Assembly: GCA_026122225.1 (NCBI GenBank)
Contig: JANEZZ010001905.1
Location: 1,116,001-1,180,000 of the forward strand
DNA: 64,000 nucleotides
Reading direction: 5' to 3'
From: Heloderma charlesbogerti
Taxonomy: Eukaryota > Chordata > Lepidosauria > Squamata > Helodermatidae
The notes below the pieces were generated by a model that saw only the letters and a list, made by a program, of their open reading frames with translations, searched no databases and was not told where the DNA came from. Below, one piece after another: positions 34,251 to 45,745 of this stretch; position 1 is the first letter of the stretch, and each line of letters opens with the position of its first letter. A program made the position numbers and the translations under genes.

Positions 34251-35235
34251 GGTGTAGCGTATTGGGTTTGGCAAGCAAGCACTTCACATTACTGACTTAG
34301 AAAATGATCAGCGAGGCGTATGTTTATTTCTGATATTTTTAAGGCTTCTCAAAATCAAATCTGAATAGCAAAACTTGGCAGCGAGGGAAAATTATTGTTT
34401 TATTAAAGGGTTGGTAAGTTGCTTCTTCCCAAAGAAAATCAAGGGAGCTTTAAAAAAAAAAAGATAAAAAGAAAAGACAACTCTATGAAAGTTATTTCAA
34501 ATCCAAGGTTGGAGAGCTCCTTTAGAGTTCTGAATGAAACCCGGAGCGGATTCGCCACCCCACTGACATCGGAGCCACCAGCCTCCACTGCCTTGAAGAG
34601 CTGTTGATTACCAGAGTAGACAGAACTGGGATCACAGCCTGGGCTAGAACCAGCGACCCTTGGCTTTGTGACCAGCTGCCCCACGCGGAGGGCTACCAGA
34701 GCAATGGTTTGGCACATCTTCCAGAGCAGTGAAGTATTCTCAAGGTTAGCGACTTGGCCCTTCTAGACAGAAGGGGCTACAAAAGGCTTCCGCATTGGAC
34801 TTCATCACTTCTCCTTAGTGTTATAGCTGGGCAGGCTCCTTATTTTTCACTGGAGTTGTCTTCTCTTTTCTCCTTCATAAGAATTTTCCTCTCATTTCAA
34901 CCAAATGAAGCAGAAGGCTGAAGAATGGAAAATAATTGCAATTAAAATCCCATCAATTAGTTGCTTTCTTTCTAATTTCAGCCCTCCTGCTGAGACAAAT
35001 GCCAAGAAGAAATGCACTCGAGGCCCAAATTATTGCAAACAAATAAACACACCAGAACCGGGGGGGGGGGTGAATATTGAGGCCTCATAACTTCTAGCTC
35101 CTGATTTTGAATTAATGGCAAAACATTCAGAAAAGTGCCTTTTGATGAATCCACTCATGAGTCATGCTTAGATGAATGAGCATTATGTATTTCCATGCTA
35201 TTATCTGCACTTTTGCAATATTTTGACTTTTATGC
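34251..35235. other. Unique-looking AT-rich DNA right of the island
   Basis: No exon with both splice sites was found. A consensus donor GTAAGT lies at 34414-34419. The stretch 34900-35230 has homeobox-like TAATT cores and an AP-1-type tgagtcat (35158-35165), and shows no repeat match, as conserved enhancers often do. A G run (gggggggggg) lies near 35060. A decayed minus SINE head may lie at 34620-34710. Confidence 0.35.
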
Positions 35236-35246
35236 AAACAATCTGT

Positions 35247-36050
35247 TGTTGTTCAGTCGTGTCCAACTCTTCGTGACCCCATGGACCATAGCACGCCAGG
35301 CCTTCCTGTCCTGCGCTCTCTCCCGGAGCGTGCTCAAGTCCATATTCATTGCATCGGGGTGATGCTATCTAGCCATCTCATCCTCTGCTGTCCCCTTCTC
35401 CTTTTGCCTTCAATCTTTCCCAGCCTCAGGGTCTTTTCCAGGGAGTTTTCTCTTCGCATTAGGTGGCCAAAATATTTGAGCTTCAGCATCTGTCCTTCCA
35501 ATGAGCACTCAGGGTTGATTTCCTTTAGGATGGACTGATTTGACCTCCTTGCAGTCCAGGGGACTCGTAAGAGTCTTCTCCAGCACCACAGTTCGAAGGC
35601 ATCCATTCTCCTGCGCTCAGCCTTCCTTATAGTCCAGCTCTCACAGCCATACATTACTACTGGGAAAACCATAGCTTTGATTAGACGGACCTTTGTCGGC
35701 AAGGTGATGTCTCTGCTTCTGACTATGCTGTCTAGGTTTGCCATAGCTTTCCTCCCAAGGAGCAAGCGTCTTTTAATTTCATGGCTAGTACATCATGTGA
35801 AACGCCGGGTTGGATGAATCACTGGTCGGAATAAAGATTGCCAGGAGAATTATCAACAACCTCCAATATGCAGACGATACCACCCTAATGGCAGAAAGCG
35901 AAGAGGATCTAAAGAGCCTCTTGTTGAGGGTGAAAGAGGAGAGTGCAAAGCTGGTTTGAAACTCAACATTAAAAAAACGAAGATCATGGCATCTGGCCCC
36001 ATCACTTCCTGGCATATAGAAGGGGAAGAAATGGAAGCAGTGACAGATTT
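35247..36050 (-). mobile_element. BovB LINE with 5' inversion and target duplication
   Basis: The left part (35247 to about 35787) is the 3' end of BovB on the minus strand (DAFELWCWRRLLRVPWTARR frame, cagtcgtgtccaac tail). The right part (about 35787-36050) is an upstream BovB piece in opposite (plus) orientation, including the YADD region as QYADDTTLMAES and the EEMEAVTDL end. The whole is flanked by aaacaatctgt at 35236-35246 and 36051-36061. About 45 bases of element are lost at the switch. This is the signature of twin priming during one insertion. Inactive. Confidence 0.92.
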
Positions 36051-36061
36051 AAACAATCTGT

Positions 36062-36825
36062 ATTCTCATGGAATTCTAAGTCTTTTGTGTCGAACTATAT
36101 TCATTCAAAAGTGAACCACCCTAATGTAGGAGGACAACAGTCTATAATGCAGCCTTAAGACTACAAAACTCATGATTCAGTGTGGCTGTGAGGAAAATAC
36201 ATATATGCAAAACAAAACCCACCCAAGACTTTAAGCTGAAGTGAGCAACTAACAATATTTCAAAACAGAAACAGCTGAAATGCAATCAGGCTGATGGGTT
36301 TTCCATAGAAATGTGTTGCTCAGAGCTGGGGGGGAAATGAAAACAGAATTCAGTGTGTGAGTTTTTCACATGCCTAAAACCAAAGCGGACTATAGAATTC
36401 TGCAGCCCCACAACAACCCAGAAATAACCCCTGCAAACTGGGAGGCTAACATGAGTGCTATGCTACAGCAAAAACAACAGTCTTAAAGCACCTTAAAAGA
36501 CTGATGTCTTGTGGCAGAAGTCACAATTCACAGCAGCAGTAACTGGTGAAAATAATTCACAATGGGTGACCTAGGGGAGGAGCTGTACATGATGCAGGAC
36601 CCAATCCACCGAGATGTTCTCCTGTGGCCTGCTCCTGCTTCCTTCCGAGAAGACTTAGAATTGTGTGTGTGTGCGGGAGGGTGTCTGTAGCTAGCCTCCA
36701 ACTGGAATTTCTGTCTACTTAAAAACAGCAACACATCAAGGTGGAACCGTGAACATTATCCTGAATATTTCAGATTTGATCCCATCCATTTTTAAAGTAC
36801 CCATGTGTCCTACATTGTAGTCCCC
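36062..36825. other. No recognisable feature
   Basis: No exon or named repeat recognised. A short TG run lies at about 36663-36672. Confidence 0.35.
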
Positions 36826-36930
36826 TATTTCAGCCTTCTCCAACGGCGCCCTCCATATATGCTGGCTGGGGATGATGGGATTTGCAGTCCAACACATCTG
36901 GAGGGTGCCGGGAGAGGGAAGGGTCCTCTT
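36826..36930. mobile_element. Palindromic MITE copy
   Basis: Contains ggcgccctccatatatgctg, ggctggggatgatgggattt and gtccaacacatctggagggt. One arm is shortened. Confidence 0.7.
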
Positions 36931-37074
36931 TTAGAAGAGCTGTCCCATCCAAGTCCAGTCTGAAGATAAAGAACTCTTAAGAACAGGCTGAGCAGGCACA
37001 CTGGTTACCTGGTCACAGTCTGCCCCGCTAGGATGAGTAGTACAGGATTTCATTTTAAACTACTGTAAATATTT

Positions 37075-37165
37075 CTAAAGTTGCATCTGTACATATAAAT
37101 TAGCCTATTGTTTATTTGCTTGCTGCAGTTTTATCCCATTTTTCAGCCAATTATTGTCTTCCCAA
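37075..37165 (-). mobile_element. L2-like 3' tail
   Basis: Antisense tail reading tttatcccatttttcagcca and cccaagtggctcacatcag. Similar tails at 42912-42985 and 60705-60790. Short and decayed. Confidence 0.45.
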
Positions 37166-37789
37166 GTGGCTCACATCAGTCGGAAAAAGAGAGGCAGGCC
37201 CCGCCATCTGGTGCACAAACTAAAAGACAAGACAAACAAGGGAAGGGTGGTGGAGGAAAAAGGACGAGGAGGAAGCCTGGGTTTTCGAGGCTGGAGCAGG
37301 GTGGCAAGCTAGAGGTGGGTATTTAAATGTACCTTGGGCCCGGCTGATCCCCTCTCGCCGGTGTTTTTGCTTGAACAGAAATTGGCAGCTCTTTGGCCGG
37401 ATGGGGCCTGGGGTTTCTTCCCCATATTTCCGCAGCCCCAGGGCCACAGGTAATTGCAACATATGCAAATTGCATGCAGCTCTGCATCCCCTTTTACCCT
37501 TTGGGGTGGGGCAGGGGGTTGATACACAAGTGGCCCTACTCCCTTTGGGCGTGAGCAGCCCATGTTGCTTTGCATGTAAATACGTCCCAAGCCAGACAAG
37601 GCCTTTGGAGCTCCATTTCATTTCAGCCTATGGAAATGCCATTTCAGTCTGCTGAATCATACGGCTGACAGAAACTTCTCATAAGAAAGAGATGACGGGG
37701 CGGTGGCTGGAGGTTTTCCCCACCCCCATTTTGAAAAGCAGCATTTTTTCCCTGAGAAATAAACTGTTTGCTGACTAGAAGCAAGGGCT

Positions 37790-38012
37790 GGAGGCTGCAG
37801 GGAAGCAGATTTAAGGGAAACCTCAGAACCGTCCGAAGAGCAAGGGCTGCTCCGCAGCGGGACAGACGGTCTCGGGGCCAGCGGGTCCTCCCTCAACGGG
37901 AGCATTTCAGCAGAGACCGGACAGCTGGGGGCCCGCAGCTGGATCCCGCGTTGCGCAGGCAGTTGGACTAGATGATCTTCTACAAGGCCCCTCCCAGCTC
38001 CATGCTCCTATG
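37790..38012 (+). mobile_element. CR1 LINE 3' end
   Basis: Ends with gcaggcagttggactagatg, atcttctacaaggcccctcc and catgctcctatgaaatga, the usual CR1 terminus. The GC-rich coding piece before it (gtccgaagagcaagggctgc) fits the ORF2 C-terminus. Confidence 0.8.
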
Positions 38013-38215
38013 AAATGAGAGGCCCTTCCCATCCCCAGTGAACCAGCACACTCAGAAACAAATCTTTAAACCCTCAAGATTCTTCCCACCCTGGAAGTCA
38101 GAAAAGTGGTGGGTGGGGAAGCAACCGCAGAAGAGGAGGAAGCCCCCGTTTTTGTACTGACACAGATGCAATGGCGCCCTCTGCTGTCCGAAGCCTGCTT
38201 TATTATGTGCTCCCT

Positions 38216-38330
38216 AGAGCAGCCTTCCCCAACCCTCCAGGTGTGTTGGACTACAGTTCCCAGTGGCTAGGGTGATGGGAGTTGCAGTTCAACACATCTG
38301 GAGGGCGCCGGGTTGGAGAAGGCTGCTCTA
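38216..38330. mobile_element. Palindromic MITE copy
   Basis: Left arm agagcagccttccccaaccc, right arm gggttggagaaggctgctct. A full palindrome with central ggctagggtgatgggagttg. Confidence 0.8.
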
Positions 38331-38339
38331 GAACCAAGG

Positions 38340-38560
38340 CTTTCACAATTGTTCATATTTTATTTTGTTTACCACCCTTGTATCTTACCCATCTTCCAAG
38401 AACCCAAAGCAGCATGCACGGGATTATTCTGTTTTATCTTCACAACATTCCTGTGAGGTTGATTAGGCTGTGTGTGTGTGAGAGAGAGAATGACTGACTT
38501 AGGATAACCCAGTAAGCTCCATGGTCTAGTAAGGATTAGAATCCAGACCTCCCTAGTCTA
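38340..38560 (-). mobile_element. MIR-like SINE
   Basis: Antisense order tttatcttcacaacattcct, gtgaggttgattagg, gacttaggataacccagtaa and ggattagaatccagacctcc matches MIR elements. A short TG/AG run sits inside. Confidence 0.65.
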
Positions 38561-38604
38561 TATCTAGTACAGAGAACTAGTGTGGTATCATGCAGTGGGC
38601 AGGC

Positions 38605-38712
38605 CAGAGGTAGGGAGCCTAATTCCCTCCAAATGTTTGGAACCACAACTCCCATTAGCCCCAGCCAACATGGCCAATGGTCAAGGATTCTGGCAGTTGT
38701 AGTCCAGCACAA
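38605..38712. mobile_element. Palindromic MITE copy
   Basis: ccacaactcccattagcccc, agccaacatggccaatggtc and ctggcagttgtagtccagca. Decayed arms. Confidence 0.65.
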
Positions 38713-38717
38713 GGGCA

Positions 38718-38840
38718 CAAGGCTGCTTGCCTAGTGGTAGAGTACTGCATTGCCCTTGGCACTAGGGAGGCACGAGTTCAAATCCCTGCTCACACATACA
38801 AAGCTCTCCCTGGCTGGCCTTTGGCAAGTCCCTGTCACTT
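38718..38840 (+). mobile_element. tRNA-derived SINE (second type)
   Basis: The head reads tgcttgcctagtggtagagt (A box) and gagttcaaatccctg (B box, about 38775-38789). A CORE-like tggcctttggcaagtccctg follows. The gene-like spacing of the A and B boxes shows tRNA ancestry, but it lacks a foldable cloverleaf, so it is not a tRNA gene. Confidence 0.75.
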
Positions 38841-39814
38841 ACCACGGTGGTGGTCTCCATGTCAAGCATGCATGGGTGCACGCTCAGTGTGAGGGGAAGG
38901 CTCAGCAGGGCTCCCCCATGTTCTCATGGCTCCCTCTGCTCCAGGGCTGGGCCCTGGCTTTGGCCAGTGGCTCCCAAGTGATCAGCAAGAAAGCTTGGCT
39001 GCTCCTTGGCAGCGTTCCTCCCCTTCTCACCCCACCCTGTGCCCAGCCAGGCCAGCCAGAGGGTTAGGAAGGATTTCAAAAGGGGCTACCTCTGCATGCC
39101 AGCAGTGAGTGAGAGAGAACCTAGTATGGGGCTATGGAAATGGCAGCCTTTTGCCCTTCGTTAGCAACTGAATGCCCACAAGTGATATTCCTGCAGAAAA
39201 ATAACTACAGCAGGGCTCCACATTAGTGAACGAGACAGATTGTGTCCAAGCATTAATTCATTGCATTTGCATGTGCTTGTGCATGTTTGCAGACAGAAAG
39301 CCACATCTTATGATCAGGATCCTGCCCCACTACACTCAAAAAGAGGGGCGGGGTGGGGGGAGTCACAGGAAGAAGCAAGAAATTCCTCCTAGCATCTCTT
39401 AGTTCCGTTTCAATTATCCAGGCCCCATCATTCTTGGCAGTGGGCTTTATTCCCTGCTGAGGCCACCTTGTTACCGGAGTTTTCCTGTCACCACAAAGGC
39501 TGAGGCACTCCTGATTAAAAAACAGTGCCTGAACCCTGACTCCCAACATGATAAATAGTGTCACTTGTTTGCTACGCTTGCTACGGCGACAAACAGAAAC
39601 CTCCAAAATAGAACTAAACAGCTACCCAAGATGTGTTCTGTAATTACCTTTCCCCCTCCTTTCCTCCCTAGCTAAATGATGAAGGCAGCAGCTCATGTAC
39701 AAATATGTGTGCGTGCGTGCGTGCGTGTATGTATGTGCACTCGCATGCAGACACACAATCTCTTATTAGGGAAAGAAATTGTTCAAGAAAAAGAACCCTG
39801 AGGATGAAAATGTT
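38841..39814. other. No recognisable gene; GTGC-type microsatellite
   Basis: A short (GTGC)n/(GTAT)n run lies at 39705-39735 (tgtgcgtgcgtgcgtgcgtg). No exon recognised. Confidence 0.4.
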
Positions 39815-39990
39815 GCTTTCTCCAACCTGGTGCCCACCAGATGTGTTGGATTGGCCATGCTGGCTGGGGCCTATAAGCTTAGAGCAGCCTTCCCCAACCT
39901 GGTGCCCTTCGGAGGTGTGGGACTGCAACCCCCAGAATCCCCCAGTCCAGAATCCTCCAGCCGCACCTCTGGAGGGCACCAGGTCTGGTG
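39815..39990. mobile_element. Two adjoining palindromic MITE copies
   Basis: First: tccaacctggtgcccaccag, atgtgttggattggcc. Second: ccttccccaacctggtgccc, then cacctctggagggcaccagg. The first is truncated where the second begins (about 39885), so one probably inserted into the other. Confidence 0.65.
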
Positions 39991-40737
39991 AGTCTGACCG
40001 AGAAGCAAGGCTGGATTGCATACACACATACTCACGCCGCTACTTTTGCTTTTTAAGGGTGTGCTTTTTATCACCTTCAACGGCTGCAGGGAGCCCTGGT
40101 GGTGTTTTGTCTCGTGCGTGTGTAAAAAAACATATTTTTCAAGTAAATCCACCTAATCTGAAACTGAATGCCAACGCTGTCAAATGTATCTCCTGCTAAT
40201 TCATCTAAGAAGAATGAGAGATGTATTGCCTTATTGCTTTGTACTTTATATTTTTCTTATCCCAACCCCCCTCTTTTGCTTTCCATTCTCACAATTGCAT
40301 TAGTTTTTATTACATTCATACATAAGCACTGAATGCCTGTGGATTATTTTAGTATAATGCTTGTCTTTTGAGACAGTTCTTTTATTGATTCTAGCTTTGT
40401 TCCACTTCAGGCCAAAACTGATTCTCGAGGCACTAAGATGGGGTGCTGATGCGGGGTGGAGGGAAGGGAGTGTGGAGGCAGAAATAAGTCCTGAATTTGT
40501 CAAGTTAATATATTATATTATTGCCTTAAAAACAATCAACAAGACTTGGGTTTTAGGATGCAGTTGCTGTTGCTTGGTACTAAAATCAGATTTTTAAAAT
40601 AAGAAATTTTAGATTCAAATGGGGGAAAATGACCCAGTTTCAAATTTGAGAAAAAATAAATTTCACTTGCTTGCATTCATATTATAAACTGTTGCAACAT
40701 TTTCCTTCTTTTACATTATTTTGAAGAGGATAACCTG
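39991..40737. other. No recognisable feature
   Basis: AT-rich DNA without convincing signals. Confidence 0.35.
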
Positions 40738-40875
40738 AGGGCAGCAGGCTGGCTTAGTGGGCTCAGGGCCCTCACAGCTCTGTCCTCTGACACCTCGCCC
40801 ACACTCCCGGCCTCTCAGCGTCTGGCACCTCGGGCGACTGCCTCACTCTGCCTAATGGTAGGCTGGCCCTGATCT
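40738..40875. repeat. Unnamed reptile-type interspersed repeat
   Basis: Strings gggcgactgcctcactctgc and ctaatggtaggctggccctg are the complement of a dispersed sequence familiar from reptile genomes. Family name not known to me. Confidence 0.4.
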
Positions 40876-40996
40876 ACTGTCATACCTCTACAAAAGATCC
40901 CAATATCTTGTGTTTCTCATGTATACATGTATGGATGTGACTTCACATATACGTCTGAATGGAAACACAATGCGTATTCCCTGTGACAATATACAT

Positions 40997-41322
40997 CAGG
41001 GGTGCAGAACCTCTTTCAGCCAGAGGGCTGAATTCTGTTTCAGGGAAGCTCTTGGGGGCCACATTGCAGGGTGGGTGGGTCCAAAGGCAACAGGGGCGGG
41101 GCCAAGAACACCACCCTAGCGTAGCTTAAAGCTCTTACCGCTGGTAGCTCAGCCTCAGAAGAGGCATTTCAGCCTTTCCGAATGGGGACAAGAGGGTGCC
41201 AAGAAACCACCAAACCAAACCGGAAAGGGGCCGGGGAAAGGGGGCGTGGCCATCTGGGCTGGATTAGGGTCCCAGGCAGGCAGGAAATGGTCCCCGGCTG
41301 GGCCTGAGGTTCTACATCCCTG
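40997..41322. mobile_element. Non-autonomous hAT element (326 bp) with perfect 8-bp target duplication
   Basis: Termini caggggtgcagaacctc and gaggttctacatccctg are near-perfect inverted repeats. The target duplication atatacat is exact at 40989-40996 and 41323-41330. Same family as 25835-26169. The interior includes gagggctgaattctgtttca. No coding capacity. Confidence 0.92.
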
Positions 41323-41330
41323 ATATACAT

Positions 41331-42911
41331 CATCATCCTTATCACCATCATGCACCTTTCATGTCACAGGGCAACTTCCGCAAGTTTCCAGTGTGGCCAG
41401 TTTGATCCAGAGAAAAGTTGATGGTTGAGTGTCTCCTTTCACTGGCACCTCTGACAGCACAAACACCTTTGCCAGCCCTTCCAGCAAAATCTTTCCAAAT
41501 TAAAAAGACAAAGTTTGTGATGGGGGGGTGAAGGGTAAGCAAACTACGCCAAGCACAGGTAACTGAAACCACCTTGCCTGATTCCACTGTTTCCCCCCGC
41601 CCCCCCCCCCCGCTTCCTCGGTTGTTTCGCCCGTGGTCTCAGGTCTCAGACTGTGAGCTCCTCGGGGCCGGCATCTGCCTTCTCCTACTCTGTAGAGAGC
41701 CGTGCACACGGATGGCGCTATATAAACAAGCGTTCATACACATATGCTACCTGGAGTGCTTTTTTGGGGAGAAAGGCCGGATGCAAATCCAATCCAATCA
41801 ATCAGATATATTTGCTGCACTAATTTTGTTTGCAGACAGCCTGCCGGATGCCTGAACGAAGAGAGAAGACCGATGGTTGATCCAGCATTCACATCTGAGT
41901 GCCGAAATGCACATCTGTGAGGCAAGTCAGGCTCCCACCATGAGTGCAGCACCCGCTGCAGCTGCTCTTTAAATCTCACATCTGTCTTCACCCCATTATC
42001 CTTGAGATGAATGCAGCAGAGCAGCACCTCCCCCCCCCCCGCCCCAGCACACATTTTGTGAGTCACCCGGGTCAACCCCTTTGCTACTTTTTTCTCCAGG
42101 CCCTGATTGCACACATCGCCTTCCTCTTATTCTCATGCAGAGTGGGAAGCATCTCCTCATCTCCGATTATAATGTGTGGAGGAGTGACCTCGGCTCAGGG
42201 CTCCCAAGTGCTTCCAAGTGATATCTGGCAGTGCAAATGTCCCAGTCGCCTTTGGTGTGGCTTTCCTGCTGCAGCCGCCAAACGAATGCTTGAAAAAACC
42301 TACGCTGATAAATGATGCTCTGAGAAGAAGCAAAAAATGAAGAAGTCCAACTGAGACTAATCTTCAATGCTCTTTACTGAGGAGCATTTGCGGGATGTGC
42401 TCAGCATTAAGCCAAGTGTATGCGTGCGCCTTAAGAAAAGGTAACGAAGTGTGTGTGTGCGTGCATGCGTGTGAGCAAGTGTTTTCTCTGGTCAAGCATT
42501 AGATCAATTCCTTTGGGCAACCTGGTTTGGGCAGCCAGGTTTAGGGCATTCAGAGCTGCCAACTTCATCACTTTAAATGGTCAACAACCAATTTTAATGC
42601 GGATTGATCTCCGTACTCCTTGGATATGTGAGTGGGGCTAGCTTGCCTGCCCAGGCAAGACAAGTGGTCACTTTGGGACATTCAAATATTTAGGAGTGTT
42701 TGTCAAGCAGCCCATCATCTGAGAGGTGCACCTGGAGAATCCCTTGCAAATTCACAAAAGTAGGGTGCTGGTTGCTCCCCTTGGATTACAGAGTGCAATC
42801 ACTCAGGGATGCCAAATGTCAGTCTTGGGGCTCACCAGTCAGGGGTCCTACTTTGCAGAGGACATGTTTTATTAATATGATGTCATCAGTTATGCACATT
42901 TCTGGCCTTGG
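41331..42911. other. No recognisable feature; C-runs
   Basis: C-rich runs at 41596-41611 and about 42031-42040. No exon with splice signals was recognised. The strings near 42430-42480 are a short GT-rich run. Confidence 0.35.
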
Positions 42912-43140
42912 ACATCTGCTTGTTTGTTTTAAAGGATGTACGCCACCTTTCTGCCCAAAGGATCCCAAGGCAGCTAACAGATAAACCATTAGAGCTGTGC
43001 ACAGAAGGCCTCTCAAAATTCTTCAGCCTACTTGTGGCCAGAGAAACTGGAGCGGGGGGGATAATTTCACTGCAATTGTCCCAAGGGAGGGGAAATTCTT
43101 GAGCAGTTTCTCACAGGTAGGGCTTACCATTGGCAGTGGA
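42912..43140. repeat. L2-like tail followed by repeat R2, copy 2
   Basis: 42912-42985 reads tgtacgccacctttctgccc, aaaggatcccaaggcagcta, an L2-type 3' tail in antisense. 42990-43140 aligns to 3290-3460 (gcctctcaaaattcttcag, gtggccagagaaactgg). Family of the second part unknown. Confidence 0.5.
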
Positions 43141-43644
43141 TGTTTCTTTTTTCCTGAGGGTTTTTGGTTTATTGCGCTGCTCCTGCAAGTGGCAACAGCA
43201 CCAACTGTGTTGAGGCTTCCAGTTTTCAGAGGCAGAATCTGAACTTCTTTGGGGGGTGTTTTTGAGCTTACCTCATCACTGTGAGGTGGCCGAGGGGGCT
43301 GTGTGTGTTTTATCTCTGTGTCACACATCTTTCCATTGCTCGGCAGCCTCCCAGGCCACCTGCACGTCCTGAGCTGAAAAAGCCCCATGGGAGGAATTGC
43401 CTCACGAGGTCTTCCTCATGACGGCTTTAACTGTAGTGTGGGAAGCCGAGGAGGCCACAGGCTGCCACAGAGATGACTGTGCAACCAAGGACAGGACAAT
43501 CACCCACCCTCCTCGGCCACCTCATAAGTAAAGTAAGCGCAAGAACCCCCAACCCATGAGGATTTCTCCATTTCTTCGCCTTTGAATTTCTTTTCAAAGG
43601 CAATTTCGTCTCTATCAAACTGAATGAGAATGGTTGAAAAAAAA
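43141..43644. other. No recognisable feature
   Basis: Possibly more of repeat R2 (a minus-orientation gagaaattgttgg-like string at 43650), but nothing firm. Confidence 0.3.
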
Positions 43645-43870
43645 TGTGGGAGAAATTGTTGGCACAGCACTATAAAAACTACAATCAACAATAAAAACAC
43701 ACTAGTAAAAACAAACAAAAAGTACATGCAAAACAACTGAGTAAAAAATACCAGGGCAACAACAAACATATCAACTGGAAAGCCAAGCAAAATAGCATGG
43801 CCTTGACAGCCTGACGGAAGACCTACAGGATGCAGGCTGGACAAAACTCTGGGGTGGAGGGGAGCGTTGC
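43645..43870 (-). mobile_element. L2-type LINE 3' fragment
   Basis: Antisense sequence rich in acaataaaaacacac leads to catggccttgacagcctgac and gacaaaactctggggtggag. This resembles the L2 C-terminal and tail region in decayed form. Confidence 0.45.
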
Positions 43871-44505
43871 TGGGCCAGGCCCTTTAGACACAGTGTGCTG
43901 GTGCAGTTCAACCAGGGCTTGTAGACAGAGAGATTTGTGCAGCTGCATTGCTCCATTAGGATTATAAAATCAAAGCATTGACAAGATAAATACATTTATT
44001 AGGGCCAATGAAAAAGTTACAAAATAGCCAGCCAGCTTTGTAGGATTACCCCCGCCCTCCTCCTCCATCTTCTTCAGGGTGGATGTTCCCTTAAATGAAA
44101 ATAGCAAAAAGGTGTCTGTGTGCATGCATGCGCGTACAGGAGTGTGTGTTTGGGGCATGGTAGGAAGTGTGGACTATGGTTTAATTCCAGAAATGTAGAA
44201 AATGTAATTTCACAATTAAAATAGGGAGTTTCTCTCATGATGTATGAGACTGTGAGATGCAGGGGAAGGGATCATGTGAGGGAGGGGGCCCATGTCACAA
44301 GTTTGTACTGGGCACCCCAAAATTATGCTTGGGCCCTGCCTGGGCTCCACTATTGAAAAGGCCCTGTCCTGCCCCTCTGATGGGGGTGAGACCCAAAGAA
44401 AGGCTTCATGAGTTGAACTTAAGAGGAGGGCAGGTTCACACGCTATCCATTCCAGGGGCATTGCTAGGTTCTTAAAGGATACAGGGCACAGGCCCATAAC
44501 ACAAG
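43871..44505. other. No recognisable feature
   Basis: No exon or named repeat recognised. Confidence 0.35.
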
Positions 44506-44508
44506 TTT

Positions 44509-44575
44509 GCATATATATAAATATATATATATATTTATCCAAGTCTAAGCACACCTCATATATATATATATATAT
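44509..44575. repeat. (TA)n microsatellite
   Basis: Two runs of alternating TA (about 44511-44535 and 44558-44575) separated by a non-repetitive stretch. Confidence 0.9.
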
Positions 44576-45648
44576 GTTGTTATTGTTCAGTCGTTCAGTC
44601 GTGTCCGACTCTTCGTGACCCCCTGGACCATAGCACGCCAGGCCTTCCTGTCCTGCACTTTCTCCCGGAGCGTGCTCAAGTCCATATTCATTGCATCGGT
44701 GATGCTATCTAGCCATCTCATCCTCTGCCGTCCCCTTCTCCTTTTGCCCTCAGTCTTTCCCAGCATCAGGGTCTTTTCCAGAGAGTTTTCTCTTCGCATT
44801 AGGTGGCCAAAATATTTGAGCTTCAGCTTCAGTATCTGTCCTTCCAATGAGCACTCAGGGTTGATTTCCTTTAGGATGGACTGATTTGACCTCCTTGCTG
44901 TACAGGGGACTTGTAAGAGTCTTCTCCAGCACCACAGTTCGAAAGCATCAATTCTTTGGCGCTCAGTCCAGCTCTCACAGCCATATGTTACTACTGGGAA
45001 AACCATAGCTTTGATTAGACGGACCTTTGTCGGCAAGGTGATGTCTCTGCTTCTTACTATGCTGTCTAGGTTTGCCATAGCTTTCCTCCCAAGGAGCAAG
45101 CATCTTTTAATTGCATGGCTACAGTCACCGTTTGCGGTGATCTTGGAGCCCAGGAAAATAAAATCTGTCACTGCTTAATTCCGACCTGTGATTCATCCAA
45201 CCTGGCATTTCTCATGATGTACTCTGCATATAAGTTAAATAAGCAGGGTGACAATATGCAGCCTTATCATACTCCTTTCCCAATTTTGAACCAATCAGTT
45301 GTTCCATGTGTGGTTCTTACTGTTGCTTCTTGACACTCGTTCAGGTTTCTCAGGAGACAGGTAAGGTGGTCTGGTACCCCCATCTCTTTCAGAATTTGCC
45401 AGAGTTTGTTGTGACCCACACAATCAAAGGCTTTTGCGTAGTCAGTGAAGCAGAAATAGACGTTTTTCTGGAATTCTCTCGCTTTCTCCATGATCCAGTG
45501 AAAGTTGGTGATTTGATCTCTAGTTCCTCTGCCTCTATGACACCCAGCTTGTACTTCCGGTAGTTCTCGGTTCGCATACTGCTGAAGCCTAGCTTGTAGG
45601 ATTTTGAGCATCACCTTGCTGGCATGTGAAATGAGCACAATTGTATGG
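44576..45648 (-). mobile_element. BovB LINE with internal deletion
   Basis: The minus strand encodes MTDFIFLGSKITANGDCSHA and on to DLSTLREKVQDRKAWRAMVQ, then the 3' tail (antisense tgttgttattgttcagtcg). Upstream, FCFTDYAKAFDCVGHNKLWQ of the reverse transcriptase is present. About 200 bases, including the YADD motif, are missing at about 45174, where ctgctt joins aattccgacc, judged by the copy at 49464-52628. Both flanks are TA repeats, so the target duplication cannot be read. Inactive. Confidence 0.92.
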
Positions 45649-45650
45649 TG

Positions 45651-45694
<44 letters not shown>

Positions 45695-45697
45695 ACG

Positions 45698-45745
<48 letters not shown>
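45649..45745. repeat. (TA)n with (GA)n microsatellite
   Basis: About 97 bases of alternating TA interrupted by acacagagagagagagagag and acggtg. Confidence 0.95.

Noticed and set aside
38718..38840. A tRNA gene
   Set aside because: A and B boxes are present but the rest does not fold as a cloverleaf and continues into a SINE body.
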